Assembly (NCBI GenBank): GCA_022457155.1
Contig: JAJGOT010000292.1
Location: 32,501 to 96,500, forward strand
From: Cladopsammia gracilis
Taxonomy: Eukaryota; Cnidaria; Anthozoa; Scleractinia; Dendrophylliidae
Reading direction: 5' to 3'
Length of the DNA stretch: 64,000 bases
The notes beneath the pieces are model-generated. The model saw only the letters and a list, made by a program, of their open reading frames with translations, had not been told where the DNA came from and made no database searches. Positions 22,197 through 33,742 of the stretch are shown here, in pieces; positions within the stretch are counted from its first letter, which is position 1, and each line of letters begins with the position of its first letter. Made by a program: the position numbers and the translations under genes.

Positions 22197-22499
22197 ACTT
22201 TCTCATCACTAGTCAGTTCAGTTTATCACCCGTTAAACTACTTACCAATCATATTTATTGTTATTGTTATTCTTTAGATTTTTCAAAATCATTTATATAA
22301 CGGTTTTACGTTTGTAATCATTTATAGTGCTACCCCCCTGAAGAAGCTTTGTTTTGCAAAGCGAAATATTGGGCACTATTATATTCCACTTTTATTTAAT
22401 TTTATTTCCTTCTGCTTCTGTTTTTTTTTCATTTTGCCGTTTCTTTTGTTTCCCAAAACACTTCCCCGAGTTACCCTGGGCGAGCTAACTTTAACTCTA

Positions 22500-23115
22500 T
22501 TGTTTCAGGGCTAGGATCCATTCTTCTGTTGTTTGTGCTATTGTTTTCTCGGCCAATCCTGTGAGCCGTTCCGAGAGCTTGATCACCAAAAATTCAACCA
22601 ACCGTTTACATGAGAATCGCGAACTCGTCTAGGGTCGAGTTGTCCCGCCTCGGCAGGTGGGGTAACCCTGGCAGGCGGGACAACTTTTTTTCATATAAGG
22701 GAGGGGGGATTAAAATAAATTGTTTGCAAGCAAAAAATAAAGGAAAAATTGTTTGCTGAAAGTATAGCAGTTGGATGGAGACACACAAGACATTGTTTGC
22801 AGCAGGTGCCGCTTAATGTTTGCATGTGAAAATTTTCCAACCCCCCCCCCCCCCCCCCCCCCCCATCAAAGAAATAATGGTCCGTCCCTAAACACTTTGG
22901 CTCGCCTACCCGGGGCAACTCACGGCATTCTGCGTGTCATGTAAAACCAAGGACGTATGTAAAAGGGTAGGAATTTCACGAATAGACCTTTCCCGCATTG
23001 GTTAAAATGGGGTTGACAGACCTGCGCGACTCCTGCTTTGTGACTGTTGTGTTGTTTTGAGCCTTTACAGTTTTGCTTTAACAAGCATGTCTTTAAGCGA
23101 CTTTCCTTTTCTATA
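22500..23115. other. Spacer with hairpin and homopolymer C run
   Basis: No gene is seen. 22510-22590 resembles 44095-44165, a small shared repeat. A perfect 13-bp hairpin (AGTTGTCCCGCCT and its complement, about 22637-22684) is followed by eight Ts. A run of 24 Cs occupies 22841-22864. Confidence 0.7.
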
Positions 23116-23120
23116 AGAGA

Positions 23121-23462
23121 TCAAGGAGGTTCCTTGAATCTCTCTCTGAGTAGTCGCTGGTTTTCTATTAAATGCCATTTTTCCATTAGTATGTTCTTCA
23201 AACATGGTAATGACGGTTGAAATTGCGTGACAAAAGGTAAAAGTATTTTTTGCGCTTTCTGTTTCTGTGTTAGAGCTGTCGTTCTATCTGCATATTTAAC
23301 TTCTGAGAGGATCTTTTCTACCATACTCTCTGGGTAGCAAAAGCTACGGCTATTTTCGTGCCCATAGCAGTTCCGTGAGTCTGGAGATAGTCTTTGCCAT
23401 TAAAATGGAAAGAGTTCTCTTTAAGGATAAGACTGAGCATTTTCTTTAAGCAAGTGTGTAGC
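23121..23462 (-). pseudogene. PLE reverse transcriptase core fragment
   Basis: Read from 23462 downward: LKKMLSLILKENSFHFNGK, then DYLQTHGTAMGTKIAVAFA, then after a frame change a region with ALTQKQKAQKILLPFVTQF. The QTHGTAMGT motif is diagnostic for Penelope-like reverse transcriptases. The final DD-type active-site region is lost here. Confidence 0.85.
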
Positions 23463-23558
23463 TATAGGAGGGTTTTTGTCATGAAATTTTTCGTATGCGT
23501 TGCATTCTATAGTAATTCCTTCCTCCTGTGGGATATTCGTGTAAAGGCTGGTGAAAAC

Positions 23559-23770
23559 TCAACCTTAACATCACAGCTATTACCCCAAGAGGTCAATTTT
23601 GAGACACTTTTGGAGTTTCTTCACATAGGATCATGTGACTTAGTACCCAGTCTCCTGCCAGGGCTGCTCTCTGCTGCCCCGTATTACGAGGTGGAGGAGT
23701 TGTATCAAGTCTGTGTTGAGAGCATGAAGGAAAACAGATTAATAGCACAGACGAACACTGTTAGTAATTG
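23559..23770 (+). pseudogene. BTB/POZ domain fragment
   Basis: The frame contains LPQEVNFETLLEFLHIGSCD, then LVPSLLPGLLSAAPYYEVEE and LYQVCVESMKENRL before a stop. The L-FLYTG-C-L and LL-AA-YY-V--L pattern matches the second half of BTB domains (KLHL/BTBD-type). The first half and any downstream domain are absent. No splice acceptor of quality is seen, so this is likely a captured or retroposed gene fragment and not a live exon. It lies within the insertion in PLE-2. Confidence 0.7.
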
Positions 23771-24359
23771 ATAGAATATAAGGGACTGATGTGTACATAG
23801 GTGTTTACAATTGCTAGCAATAGGCAAGCCAAAGGTCTGGTGGGAATACATTTTATCTTCTAAGAAACCGTTACTAGGCACCCTAGTGTTTTCGATAAAT
23901 CTTATAAAATGTGTCGTATCTTTAAGATAAAAACAAAAACAACAAAACAGGAAAAAAACGGGAAAATTTCGAAATTTAGAGTCTCGGAAATCTTATTTCT
24001 TGCGTTTTGCGCTAAGTGTTTTCCCTAAATAAACGCGTAGTGAAACGGTGTGTCTTTTTCCACGATAGTGGTTTCTCAGTTTTTTTATTACATTGTGAGT
24101 GAGATGCGCGCCACAGACATTTTTTGATTCGTTGAAGACTAACAATAACCTGACATTGTTTCTTTTAATTGCACGCTTCTAACAATGTGTTGCAATTGGA
24201 ACTTAAAATTTAACTATGAAGCATCGGTTAAATGTTAAAACTGAAAGCTTATATAAGCATAAGGATAATCGTCTACCCTTCTTTCTTTGAATTTTTCAGG
24301 TATGCACGTGCGTACCGGCGTACAGGTAGCTACGCCCCTGCATAATCTCCCATTATCTA

Positions 24360-24830
24360 GATCATACAAGGAAATCAAATGAAAGGAAAACTCAAATTTA
24401 GGGCAGGTAATCCAAAACTCATGATCGAGCTTGGTCGATATAATCAAATTCCTAGAGAAATAGATTATGCCCTTTGTGCGAATCAAATAATATCGAACTG
24501 AAAACAAAATTCATTTTCTCTTTCAATGCCCAAGATATTCAACTGTAAGAGAGAAATACTTTAATCAAATCTACTAACAATACATCCTCAACAGAAAGTA
24601 TCAAAGAATTGATGAACTCTTCCAATTATTTTGTTAATTTACTTTTAATGAAAATGATATCTGCATGCTTTGTATTACGTGATAGCTTAATATTGTCAAA
24701 TCAAAATGAAGTTTTGTAATTATTTCATATTCCTTTACTGTCTTTTGTTATTGTTAAAAGTATGCTTTTGCAATACTGTAACTCAATATAGTCATGCAAA
24801 TAAAGCTATTATTTACTTACTTTAAGATAC
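24360..24830 (+). pseudogene. LINE 3' end remnant (C-terminal zinc knuckle)
   Basis: One frame reads IELGRYNQIPREIDYALC and, after a frame change, HFLFQCPRYSTVREKYF. LINE ORF2 C-termini commonly read IE-GRY--IPR----C--C and EDE-HFLF-C--Y---R--F, so this is probably the end of a non-LTR element. It is followed by an AATAAA word near 24798 and the junction with PLE-2. Confidence 0.65.
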
Positions 24831-25489
24831 GAGTCTTGTATTTGTGCTATTGGCTGAAGTAGTTTCTCTAAAAATGATGAGAGGCGTTCTGTGGGGCCAT
24901 CGCACCCCGATATGATGGGTCTTCCAACTAAAGTCGGTTTGTGGATTTTTGTGAGAGTGTAGAATACTGGAATTCGTGGCGGATCTGGTGTCTGGTTAAA
25001 CCATTTTACTGTCATCTCGTCAATAAAACCTTCGTTATGTAGAGTACTAATGAGGTCTTTAACTCTCTGGGATGTGTCCTTAACCATTGGTTTTTCCAAA
25101 GGTCGATAGTTGTTTCTATCATCTAACTGTTTCTGTCCGATCCCTCATTGATTTTGTTCTCTCTTTTCATTATGACGGTTGTTGTGCCTTTATCTGCTTT
25201 CTTAAGGATTATTTCTTTGTTTTGAATAAGTTCACGGAGCGCTCGGGGCTCCTCAGGCGCACTGATTGTTTTTAGGTTTATTAAGTGGCACTTCTGTTAG
25301 CCGTACTTTGACTTCCTTTAAATAGGATTCTAGAGCAACTGACCGTTGAACTGGGGGAATCCAACTAGACTTCACATGGAAGGGATGTGGTTCAGTATCT
25401 TTGTCATGATAAATGTATTTGAGGCGCATCGCAGGGTCATAGTGGGTTATGTACGGGGAGGTTACGCCCAAACGGCTTGCCTTTTTCAC
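24831..25489 (-). pseudogene. PLE N-terminal and early reverse transcriptase region
   Basis: Two minus-strand frames (25489-25253 and 25099-24830) cover it. The blocks are HPFHVKSSWIPPVQRSVALE, TPDPPRIPVFYTLTKIHKP and LVGRPIISGCDGPTERLSSF. The FYTL-KIHKPTLVGRPI-SGCDGPTERIS signature is highly typical of Penelope-like elements. A frameshift near 25180 breaks it. The upstream region to 25700 holds a GTCGCGTAG...GAAACGTC hairpin that may be part of the terminal repeat. Confidence 0.85.
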
Positions 25490-25814
25490 TCTCTAAGTAT
25501 GCGAAAGGGTAGCTAAATTTAAAATTTTACTATTTGAAAGGATCGCAAAAATAGATTGTAAAGTGAAAGGGTAATAATTAAATATTAGTATACCAAAAAC
25601 AGTAGCAAATATTACGCTTTCTATTCAAACACTGTAACGGTTACGTTTGAAAATGTATGTCGCGTAGCATACGAAACGTCAAGTTTTAAATAAAAATGCG
25701 TTGGTTCACCATTTTTATCATCGCTGTTTGTGTGTGTGTATTTGTTATCAAGTTAAGATGGCCTTAGAACAAGAGTCTATAGCGTTATTTTACTGCTTTT
25801 GGTTCAGTCAGGCC

Positions 25815-26213
25815 CAATAGAACCACCTTGACCACCTCGACCACCTTGACCACCTCGACCACCTTGACCACCTTGACCACCTTGACCACCTTGACCACCT
25901 GGACCACCTTGACCACCTAGACCACCTTGACCACCTTGACCACCTTGACCACCTAGACCACCTTGACCACCTTGACCACCTTGACCACCTCGACCACCTT
26001 GACCACCTCGACCACCTAGACCACCTTGACCACCATGCATTGACCACCTTGACCACCTTGACCACCTCGACCACCTCGACCACCTCGACCACCTCGACCA
26101 CCTGGACCACCTTGACCACCTCGACCACCTCGACCACCTCGCCCACCTTGACCACCTCGACCACCTCGACCACCTCGACCACCTCGACCACCTCGACCAA
26201 CCACCTTGACCGC
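25815..26213. repeat. 9-bp minisatellite, about 44 copies
   Basis: The units are GACCACCTT and GACCACCTC (G-rich complement AAGGTGGTC/GAGGTGGTC), with one GCAT interruption at 26036. All six frames stay open for long distances, giving GGQ-, VEV- or SRW-like peptides. These are artefacts of the 9-bp period. The GG doublets every few bases could form two-layer quadruplexes on the minus strand. Confidence 0.96.
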
Positions 26214-27339
26214 CTAACTAAATAAACATAACTAAATAAACACAACGTACCAAAACCCTTGAACTCGTCTCATAGTTAAGCATTTTTGTTGCATCTTTGA
26301 CAATGTAAATGCTGAAAAAGTTTCGCTTGAAAATCACCCACTCTTAAATTTTTTTAAAATGATTTTCAGGGGGATATAACAAGCGCTTTATAATCAGAAA
26401 CGACGGTACGGGCATTCTAAAAAGATATAAAAAATATACATAATTAATTCAATTAACATCTATTAGCCAATCGCGGACCAGCTTGCAAACGGTGCACATT
26501 GATATGTTTTCCACATTTTCTTCGTTTTAGGAGACGTCTAGGAGGAAGTCACGATCATTTGAGGGAAACGGCCTTGCTTTGAGATTTATATCCTTTGTGT
26601 ATCGATACCGTGCGTGATTTTGCAGTGTTTTCGTAATTAGTATAGCGAACTGTAACCAATAATTAAGGAACTGTAATTCAAATATTTACCGTTCTAATTT
26701 CGACGGAATTGTTAAACATTAAATCTCTGTGATTTTCGGATGTGTTCTATTTCTGGTAAAAGGAAAGCGGGTTGAATTTTTCTTACCAAATCAATTGTTA
26801 AACAGTTGAGTTTAGATTGAATAATTAATCGTTGAACACGTCCCAGCAAGTCACAGAACTGCTGAGTAAACAATTCTCAACCATTACGTCATGGAGTCAC
26901 GCCCAAATTCCACACATCTCGTATTTCTGTCACGCTATGGTCGGCTGTTGATGATTATTTGATCTATCATGTTGATATTGTTTATTTATTCGAAATCCTA
27001 TCACCGATTCTCCAAAATGCCTGTGTTTAAACAATCCTGATTCCTTGTAGTAGGTGGTTTCAAGGATTTTAAAGCGAAAAAAAAAAACAATACAAAGTTC
27101 AGAGAAAAAGATATAGACCTGAAATTGTAGCCTCCTTGAAGCAGTGTGGAATGTAAAGCGAACTGTGGAATGTAAATGTGGACTGGATTGTGCATATTAA
27201 TAGACTCTAGATTGTATATTGTGGATTGCTAATATAAAACTCTTAAATGAAAACCGGGTGGAAAATGACACCAAACGAGCCAGTTTCGAAGCCCAACGGG
27301 CTCCTTGTTTCTCAAAAGCGACAGAAAAAAAAACAACAG
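26214..27339. other. Spacer, no gene seen
   Basis: This is AT-rich sequence. 26465-26515 resembles the inverted 18950-18990 segment, so part of it is repetitive. No splice-bounded open frame, RNA or inverted ends were found. Confidence 0.5.
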
Positions 27340-27930
27340 AAAAAAATCTGAACAATGTTTTGCAACCAATATTGTAGTTCACATGCCAAAAAAGGACAAA
27401 TCTGAGCGAGAAAAATAAAAAACGACCTCAAAAGCAATGTAGGTTGGTTATGCTCCTAGCCCTTCTATTGGGATGACCACAAGAGTATACGGCACTGGAC
27501 ATTTCTATAATACACTGTATATAATTATATTTATTACGTGTAACATGCCCTTATTTTTGTAGAAAGTTACCTTTGCAGGCTTAATGTCAGTATTACTCAA
27601 TTCTATTACTCAATTCAGGGTACCTATGCCCCTCGGGCATAGGTACCCTGTGTGTTATCGTGAGGCCTGGGGTCAATTCAATAAAACTTTTACAAGTGCA
27701 ATTTACAAGTGTAGCCAACTGTTTCACAGGTTGTAAAAAATTTATTGAAATGATACATGGTGTAAAACTAGTTTAAAGGGCTGACTTCTATATTGACGCA
27801 ATGTTTCCAGGGGCGTGGCGAGCCTATAGGCCCGTAGGCCCAGACCGACAAAGTTTTTAGTCCACCTGTCTTACCAGGGTAGTCATTTTACTGGGGCCGT
27901 AGTTTCGTCATAACATAACTCCGGAAATCT
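27340..27930. repeat. Dispersed repeat module B, copy 1
   Basis: The segment running from CTGAACAATGTTTTGCAACC through GGTACCCTGTGTGTTAT and TTTACAAGTGTAGCCAACTG to GTTTTTAGTCCACCTGTCTT recurs at 31428-31940, and part again at 33010-33140. A local palindrome, GGGTACCTATGCCC with its complement, lies at 27618-27650. The family is probably non-autonomous. Confidence 0.85.
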
Positions 27931-28453
27931 CCTGAAAAAAAGCTAGCCAAAACTTGTGATTTTGTTCCCACCCGTTTTCATACCGAACCCTTTAGGCTAG
28001 AATACAAAAGCAAACTTTTCATTTTTCCACCTAAATGGAGTTTTGGTCCCAGAGGGCCCATTTCTCGAAACTCCCCATAACTTTTCGGGCCCGAGACTAT
28101 ATTAAAATCAGAATCTATAAAATGGTAATGAATTTTTTAGCCCTCAAACCAGCTCGACTTGTTTCGTCGAGTTAGAATTTTATTGCTTTACTTTCAAAAC
28201 CAACAAAATTTTAATCTTTAATGAATACATTGTGCACATAAGATACATGTAGCTATCGGGAATTTCAAGAAACGGGAACCAATCACGTGTGATCTCAGTA
28301 TTTTTGGGGAGTAAGGGGGCGGGCCGGAGAATTTAAAAAACATATCTGCAAGCGGTTATTTGTGCGAGTTTACTTCCGCTGTTTTGTTGCTTTCACCATT
28401 TCATATCATTTGGGTAATTTTCAAAATAGCTCATGCACGCAATGCATGCCTAT

Positions 28454-30180
28454 GTTGTACTTCTGCATGCATGCACTATTATGATCTGAGTGAAAACCAC
28501 TTTTCAGTTCAGATAATCTCTGTTGTTGTTTTTTTCTTTTTTAACCCTAACTACTGTAATGCTCTCAAAAACAATAACTAACCAGAGTGTACTTTGTTAG
28601 AGTTAGAGATGAGCGTCACTTTGGGTACCTACACTCTGCATGCATGCTTGGATTTTGTCATGTTTTTCTTAAATCATCAGTCTTAAACAAATTGTCATGT
28701 TTGTTCAGTTAATATATTAGTCCTGTACATCTCTTTCAGACGTTCAATTTAATTCTTTCTAATAACCTGTACCTGCTATTTAATAGTCAATATCTTTTCT
28801 GTCATTTGAGCCATCACTGTTGAAACAGTTAGGCCCTTTTCTTGATCCCCCATGTTAAATTGAAGCAATTAAATCATTGTTGAGAAACATTAGGTGATGG
28901 ATGATTTAACAAATAATTTTAGTCCAATTCTCTTGTTTTTGCACATTTTTTGAGAAGTTAATCATGCTATAAAGTTCATCTGACCTCCATCATTTTTAAA
29001 TTGTCTCTCCAGTCTCTGAGATCATCATTTTTGTAAATACATGCATTACAGTGATTAATGTGATTTTAATTTTGTTGGAAATTATGCTTAATCATAGAGT
29101 TGCCCAGAGATCTTGGCTGGTGATAGTGTGAATTACAGTAAGTTAATTGGCTATGTAATGAAGTTTCTACCATTTTTATTTCAACAAACTACAGAAAAGG
29201 GATGAGGATGGAGGTGTATTGCAACACCTCTTAAAATGGTTACCCGGTAGATACAGCTGTACAGACATGTGTTACAAGTGCATACATGTATAAGTGCCAA
29301 AACCTTCACTGTATGCAGTATTGTGATTTGTTTCTAATCAATAATTGTCTTGCAACACCCCTTAAAAAGGTTAGATACAGCTGTACAGACACATGTTACA
29401 AGTGCATACATGTATAAGTGCCAAAACCTCCACTGTATGTATTGTGATTTGTTTCTAATCAATAATTGTCTTGCAACCCCCCTAAAAAAGGTTAGATACA
29501 GCTGTACAGGCCCTTGTTACAAGTTTACACTTTATAGTCCATAGTCCGTAGTCCACCGTCTGTAGTCCGCGCTTTATACGCTAGTCTGTGTTTTATTCCC
29601 AGTCCGTAGTCCGTAGTCCATAGTCCATGTTTTATACGCTAGTCTGTGTTTTATACCCAGTCCGTAGTCCATAGTCCGCATTTTATACCCTAGTCTGTGT
29701 TTTATACCCATTCCGTAGTCCGTAGTCCACAGTCCGTGTTTTATACTGACCATTACAGATAACAGCTGTCATTAAAATTAAAAAATCTAAAGTATACATT
29801 CTATAATTTCTTACGTGGTATGTGGATGCCAGTGTTACAGTCTTATTTTCCCAACAATGTTTCGGGTTTTAACGATGTTCTGCTTCTGATTCATAAAGGT
29901 TTTAAATGTGTCACAATTCATCACGCTATTTTAGATAACCTGTGAAAATAAACAGAAATTTATCCAGTTGAAAGATATTTTTTAATTATAGATGCTTATA
30001 AGCTGATTTAATGACACATTGAATACAATATTTTGTGATGAGATTTTTGGTGAATTTGTGGCCGCCATGTTGGTGTCATATCCTCAGTGGGGGCACCAAG
30101 ATGGCCGTTCCATGCATTTCTTACTAAAAATGTATAACACATGTTCGCCAATAACTCTTAAACATTTTGGAATCGAAAAC
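28454..30180. repeat. Dispersed repeat module A, copy 2
   Basis: This is co-linear with 888-2527, including the 120-bp sub-repeat (29215-29530). It differs by an inserted AGTCCGTAGTCC tandem block (29533-29750) and small indels. Past 30180 it continues into AATCGAAAACTG, sequence that the LINE removed from copy 1. Confidence 0.85.
29533..29750. repeat. AGTCCGTAGTCC-type tandem repeat of about 60 bp
   Basis: The alternating words TAGTCCGTAGTCC and CTAGTCTGTGTTTTATAC recur about four times at roughly 58-66 bp. The block interrupts module A' relative to module A. Confidence 0.85.
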
Positions 30181-30297
30181 TGTTCTTTAATGCTTCTGAA
30201 TTTTGATATGACGTACATGTAAGTGAAAACACTCTACTGTATCACTGTTACAGAATACTAATAGGAATGCAAATAAGCTTCATCACTATTGTTCTTA

Positions 30298-30365
30298 TAA
30301 CCCCCCATCCCCTCCCCTCCCTTCTTCTCTCCCCTTCTCCCCCCTCCTTCCCTGCCATTCTCCAT
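30298..30365. other. Polypyrimidine tract
   Basis: About 65 bases consist almost only of C and T on the plus strand, a purine/pyrimidine mirror-like tract. The rest of 30181-31121 is AT-rich spacer with no gene. Confidence 0.85.
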
Positions 30366-31121
30366 CACCTAGTACTCTAAGTAATGATAAAATAGATGTG
30401 AGCAGCAGAACTGTATAGATAATTATTTACAATGGCGAGCTATTGTAAATATCCATACAAATCTGCTGCTTATAACAATAAATTTATGATTTAGATTACA
30501 GTGTATATACAGTATAGCTGTTCTGTGTCAGGATTTACAAACCGCCCATTAAGTTTTCATTTCTTTTGTATATACAGTCTGTAAGATAAAATGGCACCAT
30601 AGCAACATCAAACAAACAGAAAATTACCAAAATGTACAGTAAACCATTCAAAACCTGTCAAGACTATACTTTTCTTGACGACTACAAACCATTATTAGAC
30701 AGCATGCAGTGCAGGGTTTCATCGAAAGTATGAATCAAAGATCAGGGCTCAAGGATCACAGATAAGGATATTTTTGAAAAAAATTGTCAAAATTAAAATA
30801 AGAGAAAGTTAAATATCAAAGATCACACAACGGCAAAAAAATGAAAAAAAAAAGAAAAAGAATAAATTGAATCTTTCTGTATAAAATAAAGTAAAATTAA
30901 ATCTAAATTAATTTTTAAAATACTCAAGGAAATGCACATGCTATGATTGGTCAAACCGAATTCATTATAACTTGATAGAGCACGCACAAATTCTTATCAG
31001 TGGCAGATAGGTCGGCTTTGCGTGGTCGCGCGGGAGGTTGAAATACAGCTTTGGGCAGCTCAAAGTGAGTTCTTGCGGCTGGGTGAAATTCAGCAAGGTG
31101 GGCAAAGACTGAGCCGGCAGC

Positions 31122-31396
31122 GGAGGAGCGAGAGTGCTTCCTAAAGGAGGTCCATAAGGATAAGGGAGATGGCGCGAATCTAAGTGGCTGACTATTGGTG
31201 ATAAAAATGAAGCGATTTTGAGGGAATGAACTTCGGGATTTATTTTTCCTGAGCGAGATTTAGCGATACGGGCCCAAACTTGGCCATCTGAAGTGAAAAA
31301 TCAGCATAAAATCGAGAAATGCGGGTAAACCTTGGGATTCGTTTTTTCGAGCGGGATTCAGCGGGAGACATGCAGATTTCTTTTGCATATGTTATT
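31122..31396. repeat. Dispersed repeat module C, copy 2
   Basis: This segment matches 17921-18187 in the same orientation, then joins module B copy 2 directly. The minus-strand frame of 74 codons crosses the junction and is not a gene. Confidence 0.88.
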
Positions 31397-31427
31397 TCTT
31401 GAAAGTGAGGGGGAAAAACAACAACAA

Positions 31428-31940
31428 AATCTGAACAATGTTTTGCAACCAATATGTAGTTCACATGCCAAAAGAGGACAAATCTGAGCGATCAGAGAAA
31501 TAAAAAACGACCTCAAAAGCAATATAGGTTGGTTATGCCCCTAGCCCTTCAATTGGGATGACCATAAAAGTATACGGCACTGGACATTTCTTTAATATAT
31601 ATTACATATTTATACATGTAACATGCCCTTATTTTTGTAGTAAGTTACCCTTGCAGGCTTAACGGCAGTATTACTCAATTCGGGCATAGGTACCCTGTGT
31701 GTTATTGTGAGGCCTGGGGTCAATTCAATAAAACTTTTACAAGTGCAATTTACAAGTGTAGCCAACTGTTTCAGAGGTTGAAAACAATAGCTGCACTTGT
31801 AAAAGTTTTATTGAAATGGCCCCTGGTGTAAAACTAGTTTAATGGGCTGACTTCTGTATTGACACAATGTTTCCAGGGGCGTGGCGAGCCAATAGGCCGT
31901 AGGCCCAGGCCGACAAAGTTTTTAGTCCACCTGTCTTATT
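31428..31940. repeat. Dispersed repeat module B, copy 2
   Basis: This is co-linear with 27340-27930, with a deletion of the duplicated ATTACTCAATTC word and other indels. The terminal words GTGGCGAGCC and GTTTTTAGTCCACCTGTCTT are conserved. Confidence 0.85.
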
Positions 31941-33417
31941 TAATGCATGAGAAAAATAAATTCCTAAAATTCTTTACGTGTGTAATAAAAAAGAAAACGC
32001 AGTTTATCAACGTACTGTACATGTATGAACTTAGGATTATAAAAATTGCAACCAATCTGTCAAGATGAGATCACAGAATTCGTGAAGTGAAGCAAGGGAA
32101 AATTCCTGAGCCCATAAGGAGCGGAAAGAAGAGACCCTGGGAACGAGGTCAACAATCTTACAGCAGTTGCATATACTGGGCCATGCTTTGTCTAACATAA
32201 TTTCTGTTGTCTTAGTTTAATGAGCTTTTGGCAGTGAAATTTTTTCTTTTTCGTGTAAATAAAGGCCCTTCCATTTTAAATGTACGTTCCATATGTCTGC
32301 AGCATTACAATTACTGAAATATAGAACATTTTGGTTTTCTGATTGAGCATTAAGGTAAACTTCAGTTTATATCGACTTCACAAACTGTCAGAAATGCAGG
32401 AAATTGCCTCTTAGAGTAAAGTCATCCACTAATTGGAGTGTATTCATGCACCTTCTAGTGTATGTATTATAATGTTTATTATAAAAGTACCTCAGTGGAG
32501 GTTAATGTATGTAATTGGAGCTTTGTGCACAAAACAAGAATTAAGAACCTTTTAGTAATACCTCTCAGAATTTCTGATACATGTGTGTTAATAGTAGCTG
32601 TCAGTTTTGTCCCTGTGTGACTTCAAAGTTGTTGATTTGAATTGAATTCAAGATTTAGTCTTAGGTACTTATTTAATGAAGTTTATTCTTTGTTAATTAC
32701 AAACACAAGCACCTGATGCCTCAACAACGTGGTGCTTATTTAAATCACTTACAATGCTAGAGTGGCACTTACTTGAAGGGTGTAAAGGAAAGAAAATGAG
32801 GAGTGTATAATGGACAGTGACTTTAAGATTTAAAACTGGTGCAGTGTTGTTGTTTTTGTTATCTTGTTTTGTACTTTTAAAAGAGAAGTAATACCACTTT
32901 CAAATAAGTGCCGCATGAAAAAATCAATGGACATTTTTTAGTTAATTATATATGACTATGATTAGGCTGAAGGTAACATTAACTACAGTGTATGTGGTCC
33001 CTCAAAAGTGGTCCTGTATTTTGTAGTAAGTTCCCCATGCAGGCATTCCTAGTATGATCATCCCCTCGGGCATAACCGGTGTTTCACACCGTTTATTTCT
33101 TCATTCATTGTGAAGCCTGGTGTAAAGCTAGTTTGGGCTGACTTCTCTATTGGCATAGTCAGTTTAAATATTGCAAGCACTTTTGTATAATTTTAATAAT
33201 AATAATAAAGACAATGTAAACAATTACATTACATGTAGATTTGTTCTATGCTTCATGACTATTAAAAAAGATGTAAGCACAACTTCTGGCAAGATATGAG
33301 GTGGAGAAAAGGGTCGTGACTTACATGTAAATGTATGTTTGTTTGTTGATATAAGTGCAATAATTATGTTGTTCCTAGACCGGTAATGGACCCTAGCTTA
33401 GAAGTGAAGTGGGGTGG
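31941..33417. other. Spacer, probably intronic or intergenic, no exon seen
   Basis: This is AT-rich sequence without long frames. 33010-33140 is a diverged third fragment of module B (TTTTGTAGTAAGTTCCCC and GTGAAGCCTGGTGTAAA). The neighbouring exon at 33743 suggests this could be intron, but no partner exon was recognised. Confidence 0.45.
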
Positions 33418-33661
33418 CAATAGTCCATTTTACAGTTGTGTGCTTGGAGACCGTACCTTTGAGTGGAAGCGAGGCTGAAGGTGACCTTGCTTTGATACAA
33501 ACCTTTCTGCCTTTCATATGTTAATAAATGCTTTTCTCATGCTAACTAGCTAAATTTACATCTGAAAAGCTCCAAGGTCTGTATCAAAGCAAGGTCACCT
33601 TCAGCCTCACTTCCACTCAAAGGCCAGGACACTAAGAAGACAACTGTAAAATGGACTATTG
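33418..33661. mobile_element. Foldback MITE, 244 bp, about 87-bp arms
   Basis: CAATAGTCCATTTTACAGTT at the left and its inverted match at the right continue through GAGTGGAAG, GAGGCTGAAGGTGACCTTGC and TTTGATACA. The arms occupy most of the element. A TA is part of both tips. It lies 80 bp upstream of an exon, so it would be in the intron. Confidence 0.88.
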
Positions 33662-33742
33662 AAATGACTTTTTTTTGGCATTTTTTGCAGTAACTGTCAA
33701 ATTTACTTATAATAATCAATTTCTCATTTCTTCCTGTTTCAG

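Larger units (their letters stand above)
20190..22400 (+). mobile_element. Penelope-like element remnant (PLE-1), interrupted
   Basis: Three pieces of a PLE lie in order on the plus strand: an RT fragment at 20190-20300, the RT end at 21456-21825, and the GIY-YIG C-terminus at about 21950-22196. They are followed by the CTGAAGAAGCTTTG...GCGAAA hairpin near 22337-22372, typical of PLE terminal repeats. A 1.15-kb foreign segment (20300-21455) separates the first two. PLEs encode a telomerase-related reverse transcriptase fused to a GIY-YIG nuclease. This copy is 5' truncated and frameshifted. Confidence 0.8.
23121..25489 (-). mobile_element. Penelope-like element remnant (PLE-2), with an insertion
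   Basis: On the minus strand the PLE protein is found as an N-terminal part (25489-24830) and an RT core/C-terminal part (23462-23121). The stretch between them, about 100 codons of RT palm, is missing and replaced by about 1.37 kb holding a BTB fragment and a LINE end, both on the plus strand. Short CTTTAAG words occur at both junctions. The element is dead. Confidence 0.8.

Noticed and set aside
25804..26245. Collagen-like (GGQ), VEV and SRW repeat proteins on both strands
   Set aside because: All come from one 9-bp minisatellite that is open in every frame; no start context, no flanking coding sequence.
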